Positions 16,341-24,799 of a DNA stretch of 64,000 bases are shown one piece after another (position 1 is the first letter of the stretch; each line of letters begins with the position of its first letter). The DNA comes from Alloacidobacterium sp035547425 (GTDB taxonomy: Bacteria > Acidobacteriota > Terriglobia > Terriglobales > Acidobacteriaceae), in the NCBI GenBank assembly GCA_035547425.1, contig DASZUU010000049.1:62001-126000 (forward strand). Direction: 5' to 3'. Position numbers and translations under genes: made by a program. The notes beneath the pieces are model-generated. The model ran no database searches, was not told where the DNA came from, and was given only the letters and a program-made list of their open reading frames with translations.

Positions 16341-17149
16341 TTCGATTTGTTAAGGCGCATGCTTGTGGGAACGATTTTCTGGTAGTCGAGCAGACACAGT
16401 TAAGCGCTGACCGGCTGCGTGATGCAGCCATTGGGCTCTGTGCAAGGAATACCGGCGTGGGCGCCGACGGCGTTGAATACCTGGAATGGACCGGCAAGAA
16501 TTCCGGACGGATACGGCTGTTCAACGCGGATGGCTCGATTGCCGAAATCTCCGGCAATGGAACACGCTGTGTAGCGGCGTGGATGGCGTATGAAAAGAAA
16601 ATGGGCCGTGGCGATTCCATTGTGATCGAAACGGATGCTGGTTCGCGTGAATGCCGCGTGATTGAGGCCGAAGGTACACGTTTCCAGATAGCCTCGCGCA
16701 TGGGGATCCCGAAGATTAAGACGCATTCGGTCAAATTGGGAAATGAATTTGTCGCGGGTGTTGTTGTGTCGACCGGCAACCCGCATTTCGTGATCTTCGT
16801 GAATGATCCGGCGTTTTCTGTATCAGGAAAAAGCTGGCAGGAGATAGGCCGCGAGATTTGCTTTCACCCGGATTTTCCTGAGCAAACAAATGTGGAGTTC
16901 GCGCGCATCATTAATACCAACGAGATTGAAATTCGCATCTTTGAGCGCGGCGTAGGCCCGACAACCTCATCGGGTACCGGGACCTGCGCTTCAGCAACAG
17001 CTACCATCGCGCATAAAAATGGATCAGCACATCTGTTAGTACGCGCACCTGGCGGCGAGCAGCGGGTAGAGTGGATGGGCGATGAAAATGAGATTCTGCT
17101 CACCGGCCCTGCGGAATTGATTGCTACCGGCGAGGCATTTGGATGGTGA
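16337..17149 (+). CDS. dapF: Diaminopimelate epimerase homologue with Ser at both catalytic Cys positions
   Basis: 270 residues with the full DapF framework: FVKAHACGNDFLVV, RIRLFNADGSIAE, GNPHFVIFV and ERGVGP. DapF interconverts LL- and meso-diaminopimelate using two cysteines, one in CGNG and one in ACGSG. Here the first motif reads ISGNGTRC (Ser72) and the second SSGTGTC (Ser212), and the Glu of GET reads Pro. The nearby Cys78 and Cys217 align with non-catalytic positions. The start is TTG at 16337, inside the mgtC stop, with GGAGGA 4-5 nt upstream, so translation is coupled. It may be a divergent epimerase, a dehydratase-like enzyme or an inactive relative. Confidence 0.8.
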   Translation: MIRFVKAHACGNDFLVVEQTQLSADRLRDAAIGLCARNTGVGADGVEYLEWTGKNSGRIRLFNADGSIAEISGNGTRCVAAWMAYEKKMGRGDSIVIETDAGSRECRVIEAEGTRFQIASRMGIPKIKTHSVKLGNEFVAGVVVSTGNPHFVIFVNDPAFSVSGKSWQEIGREICFHPDFPEQTNVEFARIINTNEIEIRIFERGVGPTTSSGTGTCASATATIAHKNGSAHLLVRAPGGEQRVEWMGDENEILLTGPAELIATGEAFGW

Positions 17150-18069
17150 AGCCTCCTGCCGTAGCGCCGGACGCGCGTGTTGCCGTCATTGCTCCTGCAA
17201 GCTCATCAAAAGCGGAGCGGTTAGCTCGCGGCATGCAGGCGCTGCGACAGCGCGGGTACGAAGCCGAGCTCGGCAAGCGTGCGCAGGGAAGGCATGCCCC
17301 GTATTTTTCAGGCACCGCGGAAGAAAGACTCGCCGACTTGCACGATGCTTTTGCCGATCCTGAAGTACAGGCCATATTTTGTACCCGTGGCGGTTACGGA
17401 TCCAACTACCTGCTGGAAGATCTTGATCTTGAGCTGATACGAAAGAATCCCAAACCGTTTTTTGGCTATAGCGATTTGACGGCCATACAAACGTATTTGC
17501 TCGATGAAGTGGGGCTGGTTTCCTTTCATGGACCGATGGTAGCCGCCGACTTTGCAGTCGATAACGGCGTGCACGATGCAAGCTTGGATGCAGCCCTCGA
17601 TGGCGACACCGTGACCGCCGGTTCTACGGAAGGGCTGAGAATTTTAAAGCCGGGACGCGCGCAAGGCACGATGTATGGAGGGTGCCTGAGCATCCTTACC
17701 TCTTCGCTCGGCACGCGCTTTGCACCACAGACAGAAGGCAAGCTGCTCTTTCTCGAAGACGTTGGCACGAAGCCGTATCAGGTGGACCGCATGCTGCGGC
17801 AGATGGTACTCGCGGGCAAGTTTGATGGTGTAGCAGGATTTATTTTTGGCGAAATGCTGGAATGCGCATCTCCAGGCACAAGCCCCGATCTGCTGGATCA
17901 AGTCATCCTGCGTGTGCTGGATTGGTTTGATGGCCCCATCGCGATCGGGTTGCGCTCAGGCCATGTTTCACAGGGGAATGTGACGCTGCCGTTCGGCATC
18001 CATGCGGAGTTGATTTTAGAAGAGGAGCCGGTATTGCAATATCTGGAGCCGGCAGTACAGGCTGAGTAG
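17143..18069 (+). CDS. LD-carboxypeptidase (peptidase family S66)
   Basis: 308 residues. CTRGGYGSNYLLEDLDLELI and KPFFGYSDLTAIQTYLL are the S66 nucleophile region (Ser110). FLEDVGTKPYQVDRMLRQM gives the Glu (205) and GLRSGHVSQGNVTLPFG the His (274) of the Ser-Glu-His triad. The enzyme removes the terminal D-alanine from murein tetrapeptides (LdcA) or cleaves microcin-like amides (MccF). The neighbours dapF-like and mpl favour the murein-recycling role, because Mpl uses the tripeptide that LdcA makes. The ATG overlaps the previous stop by 7 bp. There is no signal peptide, which fits a cytosolic enzyme. Confidence 0.9.
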   Translation: MVKPPAVAPDARVAVIAPASSSKAERLARGMQALRQRGYEAELGKRAQGRHAPYFSGTAEERLADLHDAFADPEVQAIFCTRGGYGSNYLLEDLDLELIRKNPKPFFGYSDLTAIQTYLLDEVGLVSFHGPMVAADFAVDNGVHDASLDAALDGDTVTAGSTEGLRILKPGRAQGTMYGGCLSILTSSLGTRFAPQTEGKLLFLEDVGTKPYQVDRMLRQMVLAGKFDGVAGFIFGEMLECASPGTSPDLLDQVILRVLDWFDGPIAIGLRSGHVSQGNVTLPFGIHAELILEEEPVLQYLEPAVQAE

Positions 18070-18073
18070 AGAA

Positions 18074-19504
18074 ATGCAGAAACATATTCATTTGATTGGC
18101 ATCTGTGGGACAGCCATGGCATCGCTTGCCGGCTTGCTGCAGTTGAAAGGGCATCGTATCACCGGCTCGGATCAGGCAGCGTATCCGCCGATGTCTGACT
18201 TGCTGCGCAGCCTGAACATTACGATTGCCGAGCCGTTTTCGCCGGAGAATCTGAAACCGCACCCTGACCTTGTCATCATTGGAAACGCGATTTCGCGCGG
18301 TAATGTTGAGCTTGAATATGTGCTCGATCAGCGAATTCCGTTTACTTCGCTGGCTGAAGTCATTCACGCGGAATTTTTGACACGCCATGAATCGCTGGTG
18401 GTTGCAGGCACGCATGGAAAAACGACCACGACCAGCATGCTCGCATGGATCTATGAAGTAGCGTCGCGCACGCGGCCTGAGCTTGCTCCGTCATTCTTGA
18501 TCGGCGGCGTTGCGGAAAATTTTAAGACGAGCTTTCAATTGCGTGAAGGCCGGCCATTCATCCTGGAAGGCGATGAGTACGATACAGCCTTCTTTGATAA
18601 GGGGCCGAAGTTCATGCACTATTTCCCGGACGCGCTGATTCTGACCCATGTCGAGTTCGATCATGCTGATATTTATCGCGATCTGGATCAGGTGAAGACG
18701 GCATTCAAGCGATTAGTAAACCTGGTGCCGCAGCGTGGGCGAATTGTTGCTTTCGATGGCGCGCCGAATGTCACAGAATGCGTCCGTAAGGCATTCTGTC
18801 CGGTCGAGCGCTACGGCTTGCAAGCAGATTCAGAGTGGCGAGTCGCAGACCTGCAATTCAGTAGTGGCCATGCGCAGTGGAAGGTGCATCGCAAGGGCGA
18901 GTTTTGGGCTGAACTGACGCTGCCGATGGCAGGCGAGCATAATGCAATGAATGCAACGGCAGCGGCAGCGCTGGCCGCAGGACAGGGCGTCGATACAGCC
19001 GCGATTCAGGAAGCGCTGGCTACGTTTGAAAGTGTGAAACGCAGGCTGGAAGTACGCGCTGTAGTTGACGGCGTTACGGTGATTGATGATTTCGCCCACC
19101 ATCCCACAGCCATTCGAGAAACACTGAAGGCATTGCGTGGAGCTTATCCGGAAGCACGCCTGTGGGCGGTGCTGGAGCCTCGCTCAAACACTCTACGCCG
19201 CAACATCTTCGAGCAGGAGCTAATCGAAAGCCTTTCGATTGCTGATCGCATCGTTCTGGCAGGCGTCTTCAGGCAGGAGAGCATTCCAGAGAATGAGCGT
19301 CTGCATCCGGAGTCGGTCGTTGCCGGATTAAAGAAGGCCGGTAAAAATGCCGTGCTCTATGCTGGTGCGGATGTAATTGTCGAAAGCATTGCTCCAGAGT
19401 TGCGAGCGGGCGACGTGGTGGCAATCCTCTCCAATGGCGGCTTCGATGGGATTTATGAAAAGCTGCCGAAGCGTCTGGAGCAGCGGGCGCTGGTACGTTC
19501 GTAA
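18074..19504 (+). CDS. mpl: UDP-N-acetylmuramate:L-alanyl-gamma-D-glutamyl-meso-diaminopimelate ligase
   Basis: 476 residues of the Mur ligase family. HIHLIGICGTAMASLAGLL is the UDP-binding N-domain, GTHGKTTTTSMLAW the ATP P-loop, ILTHVEFDHADIY the central metal-binding region, and DDFAHHPTAIRETL the C-domain typical of Mpl/MurC. The N-terminal AMASLAGLL wording (rather than GMSGIA) and the long linker fit Mpl, which reattaches recovered tripeptide to UDP-MurNAc. It starts 4 bp after the LD-carboxypeptidase gene, giving a compact murein-peptide recycling module. Confidence 0.9.
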   Translation: MQKHIHLIGICGTAMASLAGLLQLKGHRITGSDQAAYPPMSDLLRSLNITIAEPFSPENLKPHPDLVIIGNAISRGNVELEYVLDQRIPFTSLAEVIHAEFLTRHESLVVAGTHGKTTTTSMLAWIYEVASRTRPELAPSFLIGGVAENFKTSFQLREGRPFILEGDEYDTAFFDKGPKFMHYFPDALILTHVEFDHADIYRDLDQVKTAFKRLVNLVPQRGRIVAFDGAPNVTECVRKAFCPVERYGLQADSEWRVADLQFSSGHAQWKVHRKGEFWAELTLPMAGEHNAMNATAAAALAAGQGVDTAAIQEALATFESVKRRLEVRAVVDGVTVIDDFAHHPTAIRETLKALRGAYPEARLWAVLEPRSNTLRRNIFEQELIESLSIADRIVLAGVFRQESIPENERLHPESVVAGLKKAGKNAVLYAGADVIVESIAPELRAGDVVAILSNGGFDGIYEKLPKRLEQRALVRS

Positions 19505-19507
19505 ATC

Positions 19508-20230
19508 ATGCTTTCGACAATTGCAATTTTGCTGTCCTATCTGATCCTGGGCTTTCCGGCGGCGCTCATCGGATTGCCATGGACACTGCTGCGCAGCGAC
19601 ATTTCATTCCTCTATCGTTGGGCGATGTGGATTGCCAATACCGGCCTGAAGATCGGCGGCATCCGCATCGACGTAAAAGGACGTGAACTGCTTGACCCAA
19701 AGCAGCGTTATATCTTCATGTCCAACCACGTGTCGAACCTTGATCCACCGGTGCTGTTGCCGCTCATTCCCGGGCGCACGTCTGTATTCCTGAAGCGCTC
19801 TTTGATGAAGATTCCCGTGCTGGGATACGCGATGCGGCTGGGAAATTTCATTCCAGTGGACAGAGATGGACGCGTAGAAAGCGCTATTCAGAGCGTTGAG
19901 ACCGCGCGCCGGGTAATGGATTCCGGCCTGCACGTCACCACCTTTGTCGAAGGCACGCGCTCCCGCGATGGACGGCTGCTGCCCTTTAAGAAAGGCCCGT
20001 TTTATCTGGCAATGGAGACGGGCGCGCCTGTGGTTCCGATTTCGATATGGGGAACAGAAAGCATGATGAAGAAAGGCAGTGTGCGCATCACTCCCGGTAC
20101 TGCGCACGTAAATTTTCATGCTCCTGTCTGGCCGCGCGATTATTCTTCGCGGGAAGAACTGCTGGAGGCAGTCCGAAACATGATTGCTTCAGGACTGCCC
20201 GCATGGATGCGAGGCGAAAGCAATTCCTGA
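19508..20230 (+). CDS. plsC: 1-acyl-sn-glycerol-3-phosphate acyltransferase
   Basis: 240 residues with an N-terminal membrane segment and the four acyltransferase blocks: FMSNHVSNLDPPVLLP (NHx4D, catalytic His/Asp), FIPVDRDGRVESA, FVEGTRSRDGRLLPFKKG (EGTR, phosphate binding) and APVVPISIWG. It transfers the second acyl chain in phosphatidic acid synthesis at the inner membrane. It begins 3 bp after mpl and is the last gene of the run; its stop abuts the stop of the convergent SPOR gene with no gap. Confidence 0.93.
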   Translation: MLSTIAILLSYLILGFPAALIGLPWTLLRSDISFLYRWAMWIANTGLKIGGIRIDVKGRELLDPKQRYIFMSNHVSNLDPPVLLPLIPGRTSVFLKRSLMKIPVLGYAMRLGNFIPVDRDGRVESAIQSVETARRVMDSGLHVTTFVEGTRSRDGRLLPFKKGPFYLAMETGAPVVPISIWGTESMMKKGSVRITPGTAHVNFHAPVWPRDYSSREELLEAVRNMIASGLPAWMRGESNS

Positions 20231-20914
20231 TTACTGTTTCAGGATGGCGTTGTAGCCGTCGGCGAGCAGTCGCGAACGCATTGCTTTCGCAGAATCCCGC
20301 GAAGTAAATGGGCCAACCTGCACATGCAGGAGTTTATCCTGCGGCTCATTGCGTACTGAAACGCTGTATCCACGCTGCCGCAATGCCGAGACTAGCACAT
20401 TCGCATCTTCCTGGTGGGTTACAGCGGCAATCTGCACCATAATTCCTGCAGCATTGCCGCTTGCTGTCTGCGAAGGTATTGGCAGGGATGCGGGCTTGAT
20501 CTGCGGCGGAGCAGCAGTAACAGCCGACGGTTTCGGAAGAGGAGTCGATGATAGTGCCGCCTGTTTTACAACCGGCGCTGCCGTTGGGGTCTGCGAATTT
20601 GCTGTGTCGGTGGATTCGGTCACGGTATCCGCATTGTCATTCGCGTCCGTGCTTCCGGCTGCCTGCAGGCTCTCCATTGCGGACGGTTTGGGAGTATGTG
20701 AGGCGGCGGGCGTTGCCGTATCGTCCGCCGAAGTGGTCGCGGCAGGCGGGGTTGTACTGGATGCATCGGTGCCGCGGCGTCCGATGGAATAACCGAAACC
20801 AAAGAAGACGCCGCAAACGAGTACCAGGCCGAAGAAAATACCCAGCAGCGTCGTCGCGTTCAGTGTAACCTCTGAATCGGTTTTTTCTTCTTCGTCATCG
20901 ATAACGCTTCTCAT
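20231..20914 (-). CDS. SPOR domain-containing membrane protein
   Basis: 227 residues: a short acidic cytosolic N-terminus, one transmembrane helix (TLLGIFFGLVLVCGVFFGFGYSIG), a Ser/Thr/Ala/Pro-rich linker of about 105 residues, and a C-terminal SPOR domain (GIMVQIAAVTHQEDANVLVS to LHVQVGPFTSRDSAKAMRSR). SPOR domains bind denuded glycan strands and commonly target proteins to the division septum. The ATG overlaps the slipin stop as ATGA, so the two are translationally coupled. Confidence 0.9.
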   Translation of the reverse strand: MRSVIDDEEEKTDSEVTLNATTLLGIFFGLVLVCGVFFGFGYSIGRRGTDASSTTPPAATTSADDTATPAASHTPKPSAMESLQAAGSTDANDNADTVTESTDTANSQTPTAAPVVKQAALSSTPLPKPSAVTAAPPQIKPASLPIPSQTASGNAAGIMVQIAAVTHQEDANVLVSALRQRGYSVSVRNEPQDKLLHVQVGPFTSRDSAKAMRSRLLADGYNAILKQ

Positions 20915-21711
20915 GAGCGCTCCTCATGGTTGACGGGATTATTTTCTGGCGCTGCAGGCGCCGTTCCCGTGAATTTCTGAATCAGTGAAAGAAGCTCCAT
21001 CGGCAGCGGGAAAATCACGGTCGTATTCTTCTCTGTCCCGATATCGGTGAGAGTCTGCAGGTACTTTAACTGCAGCGTGATAGGCTGCTGCGCCAATAAA
21101 TTGGCAGCTTCGACCAAACGCTGTGCGGCGCCATACTCGCCCTCTGCATTGATAATTTTCGAGCGCTTTTCGCGTTCAGCCTCAGCCTGCTTGGCCATGG
21201 CGCGCAGCATCTGTTCGGGCAGATCGACCTGTTTTACTTCAACGCTGACTACTTTCACTCCCCAGGGCTCAGTGCGCTGATCGATAATCGCTTGAATGCG
21301 CTGGTTCAACGCATCGCGATGCGAAAGCAAGCCGTCCAACTCCACTTCGCCAAGGACGGAGCGCAGTGTTGTCTGCGCAAACTGCGAAGTCTGATAGACA
21401 TAATTTGCGACTTCGATCACTGCCTTTGCCGGATCGAGCACGCGCAGAGTAATGACAGCATTCACCTTGATCGTGACGTTGTCGCGAGTAATGACATCCT
21501 GCGGCGGTACTTCCAAAACTTCCTGCCGTAGTGAGACGCGCACAATCTGATCGAAAGGCCGAAAAACAAGAATGATTCCCGGGCCTTTAGGCTGCGGCAG
21601 CGCGCGTCCCAGGCGAAAAATGACGCCGCGTTCGTATTCGCGCAAAATCTTAATGGAATTCAGCAGATAAAGAACAATAACGGCAATAATAATCAGGCCT
21701 GGAATGCCCAT
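20911..21711 (-). CDS. Slipin (SPFH/stomatin-like protein)
   Basis: 266 residues from the ATG at 21711, chosen because GAGG lies 7 nt upstream. An N-terminal membrane hairpin (GIPGLIIIAVIVLYLLNSI) is followed by the SPFH domain: REYERGVIFRLGRALPQPKGPG, EVPPQDVITRDNVTIKVNAV and VDLPEQMLRAMAKQAEAERE with a coiled-coil region. Slipins oligomerise on the membrane and are the standard substrate/partner of NfeD proteases. The upstream gene, 47 bp away, is exactly such an NfeD protein, so the pair is functionally supported. Confidence 0.93.
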   Translation of the reverse strand: MGIPGLIIIAVIVLYLLNSIKILREYERGVIFRLGRALPQPKGPGIILVFRPFDQIVRVSLRQEVLEVPPQDVITRDNVTIKVNAVITLRVLDPAKAVIEVANYVYQTSQFAQTTLRSVLGEVELDGLLSHRDALNQRIQAIIDQRTEPWGVKVVSVEVKQVDLPEQMLRAMAKQAEAEREKRSKIINAEGEYGAAQRLVEAANLLAQQPITLQLKYLQTLTDIGTEKNTTVIFPLPMELLSLIQKFTGTAPAAPENNPVNHEERS

Positions 21712-21764
21712 GTACACGCCTCACTGAGAGGCGATTTTACCGCACAAAAGCTACGATTTGATGC

Positions 21765-23087
21765 TTAAATCGCCGTGGATTGGCTGTCGGGAATCCGCTC
21801 TACCAACAGGGTAAGATTGCGTACGGCACACACGCGGACGCGCTCACCGGGCGCAATCGGCGATGGTGATTCGGCAAACCATAATTCACCATGAACCATT
21901 ACCTGTCCACGCGGCTCGAGAGGTTGTTGCGCAATGGCAATGGACCCGATGAGAGCTTCCGGCCCGGTTAATACCTTATTTCGTCGAGCGCGTATAGCGA
22001 TGCGCACGAGGAATGTGGTGACTGCTCCGAATGCAATGCCCGTGCTGATGGCGGTTGCTAGGCTGACCCGCATCTCTGGAATAGGCCCGGCAACCAGCGT
22101 AAGCGTAGCAAAAATCAGGCAGATCACGCCTGCTGTAGCCAACACTCCGTGGCTGGCGAATTTTGCTTCCAGCAGCAATAAGACAAACGCTGCAACCAGC
22201 ATCATGAGCGAGGTATAGCGAACCGGAAGCAGGTTCAAAGCAAAGAGCGCGAGCACCACCAGCAATGTGCCCAGAGCCCCGGGAATGATGGTTCCAGGCG
22301 TATTGAATTCCAGATAGATAAGTAATCCGCCGATGACGAGAATCAATACGGCGAGATTCGGATCCATGAGGCGGTCGAGAATGTCTTCGCGAAGCGTCGT
22401 AGTTACAGGAACAATATGCGCGCCGCGAGTGTGCAGCGTTGTGCTCGATCCGTCGAAGCGCGTTACCGTGCGTCCATCGATGCTGCCGAGAAGAGCAGTG
22501 TTGCTGGGCGCGATCATGTCGATGAGCTTGAGCTGTTCCGCTTCGTGCTCGGTATACGATTTCGAATTGAGAACAGCATCCTGAGCCGCATCTGTATTGC
22601 GGTTGCGACGCGAGACATAGGAGCGCAGGAAAGCGGTTGTGTCGTTTTCCAGCTTCTGCTTCATGATGGGATCGAGCTTCCCGCCCTCGACCACAGGATG
22701 TGCGGCTCCGGCATTCGTTCCAGGAGCCATGGCTGCAATGTCGGCCGACTCAAGAATAAAAAAGCCGGCAGAGCCGGCGCGGCTGCCTGATGGCGATACG
22801 TAGACAATGACCGGCACAGGCGATGAGAGAATATCGCGCACCATGGTACGCGTGGACTCGAGCAGTCCTCCCGGAGTGTCGAGCTCTATGAGCACGGCAT
22901 CGGCGTGGATATCCGCTGCACGTGCAAGACCGCGGCTGATGTACTGTTCGCTGATTGGCTGGATAGTGTCATGCAGGCGCAGCAGTACGACTTGCGGCGA
23001 AGATTGGGAGGCGAAAGCCCTATTCGCTGAAAACAACACGGCGGCGCAAGCAAAGAGTAGAACGACGCTGCGCCACGGTACATTCAT
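21765..23087 (-). CDS. NfeD-like membrane serine protease (ClpP class)
   Basis: 440 residues: signal peptide, a ClpP-like domain (LIELDTPGGLLESTRTMVRD), the nucleophile region SPSGSRAGSAGFF with Ser before AG, the candidate Lys in LNSKSYTEHEAEQLKLIDMI, then four to five transmembrane helices and a C-terminal OB-fold NfeD domain (ALIGSIAIAQQPLEPRGQVM). Long NfeD proteins cleave stomatin-family partners near their C-terminus. The start overlaps the TPR gene stop as ATGA. Confidence 0.9.
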   Translation of the reverse strand: MNVPWRSVVLLFACAAVLFSANRAFASQSSPQVVLLRLHDTIQPISEQYISRGLARAADIHADAVLIELDTPGGLLESTRTMVRDILSSPVPVIVYVSPSGSRAGSAGFFILESADIAAMAPGTNAGAAHPVVEGGKLDPIMKQKLENDTTAFLRSYVSRRNRNTDAAQDAVLNSKSYTEHEAEQLKLIDMIAPSNTALLGSIDGRTVTRFDGSSTTLHTRGAHIVPVTTTLREDILDRLMDPNLAVLILVIGGLLIYLEFNTPGTIIPGALGTLLVVLALFALNLLPVRYTSLMMLVAAFVLLLLEAKFASHGVLATAGVICLIFATLTLVAGPIPEMRVSLATAISTGIAFGAVTTFLVRIAIRARRNKVLTGPEALIGSIAIAQQPLEPRGQVMVHGELWFAESPSPIAPGERVRVCAVRNLTLLVERIPDSQSTAI

Positions 23088-24799
23088 GGAATTTGCTGTC
23101 CTCGCTGCTCAAGAGCCTGTTTCATGCCGCGCGCATTGGCATTATTTGGCTCGATCCTCAACGCCTGACTCACTTCTCCGGCTGCTGAGCTCAACTGGTT
23201 CGCTTGCAGATCCATACGTGCCAGCACCAGGTGTGCAGATACGTTGGGTTGCAGTTGCAGCGACTTTTGTGCTTCCTGTCGAGCGGCTTCGAGATCGCCA
23301 CTGCGCTCGCGCACTTGCGCAAGCCCTGCATGTGCATCCGCAGACGAAGGATTGGCTGCAAGCGCAGCCTGAAATTCGCGTTCCGCCTCGAGAATGAGTC
23401 CACGATTGAAAAACTGCGTGCCTTCCTTGGTGAGCGCAGCAGCTTGCTGGGCGGGAGGCAATGCGCTCAGGCGCAGCGTCTGCACTTGCTCCATTTCAAA
23501 TGCGGCCTGGCGGAAGCTGGCTTCGTTATAAGTGCGCTTAATGCGTTCGAGCGGGCCGGTGTTTTGCGCCGTATTCGGCGAAGATGAGGTAAGGGAAGCA
23601 TTCACTTTTGTAGCCGTAGACGGATTCAGTTGCTCTGCGTGCAGAGTAGAAGCGAAGCCGGCAACCTCTGTGTCCTGCGGGCGAAGCTTCGCAGATTGAT
23701 CGATTTCGCGGACAGCGCCTGCAATATCTCCCCGGCGCTGTAACGCGACAGCCAGGTTGAAGTGATAATCCACGTCTTTAGGATCGGCAGCAATCGCCTG
23801 CTGGAAAAGAGGCGCTCCATCTTTACCGCGGCGAGCAGCGGCGACACCCTGGTTATTCACCACCTCAGGCAGCGGAAGTCGCGTCGAATCGAAGGCAAAG
23901 GCGTCTTCGGCTTCCATATATTTGCCTGTATAGAAGAAGGACAAGCCTCGATAGAAATCGGCTTCGAGCGCATTGGGGTCGTCTTTTTTCAAATGGCCAA
24001 AGGTCGTGGCAGCCTGCTCATAGTTCTGGCTGGCAAAGTACGCTTTTCCCAGCGCCAGCCATGCGGGATAAAACTGCGGGCTGAGGCGGATGGCTTCGCG
24101 CAGGTGACGAATGCGTTCCGAAACTGAATCTTCCGTCAAGCCGCGAACATAATTTTCAAACGCCTCGAGCCGTAAATCGGAATCGGCAGCTATAAAAGTC
24201 TGCTCGGCAACTGCGTATTGTGGGTCAAGCTGACGCGTCACCTTCCATGCCATGCTGTTCAAGGTTTCGAGTAGCCGGGTAAGGTCTGCCTGCTCTGTAA
24301 TCGGCGAGCTGAGTTTCAGCGCGGTTACATCCAGAACCTCAGCCGTCACATTCAGAGTGTTTCCCGTCGTCGTATACGAGCCAAAGACGACATAATCAGC
24401 ATCGAGCGTCTGTGCGAGCCGGATGGCGCTGGCGCGTGATGGCTGAAAGTTCAGAGGCAGACCGAGATGATCCAGCGCATATAACCGATCGTTGCGGCTG
24501 ATCGGCAGAAAGCCGGCAGAGCTCATGCGGCGATTGAAAACTTCCGGAAATCCCTGACCAATCCAGTCAAGATTGGGCTGCCCCGTATGATTCTCAAACG
24601 GCAGTACAAGCAGGAGACGTCCGTGCGCTATGGCTTGTGTCGAAGCATTGGCAGGAGTCTCCGGCTGTGGACGCGAGGCCGTGACCGGCTGTTGCGCGAA
24701 GACCAGCTGTGTGCCTGCAAGCAGCAATCCGAAGACAATGGAGCGAGATGAATTAAAGGACGGCACTTCAAGGCTGATTATAGTGAAGCGGAGAGCCAT
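23084..24799 (-). CDS. Exported TPR protein with N-terminal FlgO/CsgG-like domain
   Basis: 571 residues. A signal peptide (SSRSIVFGLLLAGTQLVFAQ) precedes a domain (LLLVLPFENHTGQPNLDWIGQG, ADYVVFGSYTTTGNTLNVTAEVLDV) that resembles TolB/CsgG-type modules which often precede TPRs in Acidobacteria. At least seven TPR units follow (for example AWLALGKAYFASQNYEQAATTFG). A GTG at 24766, one base after the upstream stop, is an alternative start that avoids a 32-bp overlap with the glycosyltransferase gene. Function is probably scaffolding in the periplasm; no catalytic motif is seen. Confidence 0.75.
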   Translation of the reverse strand: MALRFTIISLEVPSFNSSRSIVFGLLLAGTQLVFAQQPVTASRPQPETPANASTQAIAHGRLLLVLPFENHTGQPNLDWIGQGFPEVFNRRMSSAGFLPISRNDRLYALDHLGLPLNFQPSRASAIRLAQTLDADYVVFGSYTTTGNTLNVTAEVLDVTALKLSSPITEQADLTRLLETLNSMAWKVTRQLDPQYAVAEQTFIAADSDLRLEAFENYVRGLTEDSVSERIRHLREAIRLSPQFYPAWLALGKAYFASQNYEQAATTFGHLKKDDPNALEADFYRGLSFFYTGKYMEAEDAFAFDSTRLPLPEVVNNQGVAAARRGKDGAPLFQQAIAADPKDVDYHFNLAVALQRRGDIAGAVREIDQSAKLRPQDTEVAGFASTLHAEQLNPSTATKVNASLTSSSPNTAQNTGPLERIKRTYNEASFRQAAFEMEQVQTLRLSALPPAQQAAALTKEGTQFFNRGLILEAEREFQAALAANPSSADAHAGLAQVRERSGDLEAARQEAQKSLQLQPNVSAHLVLARMDLQANQLSSAAGEVSQALRIEPNNANARGMKQALEQRGQQIP

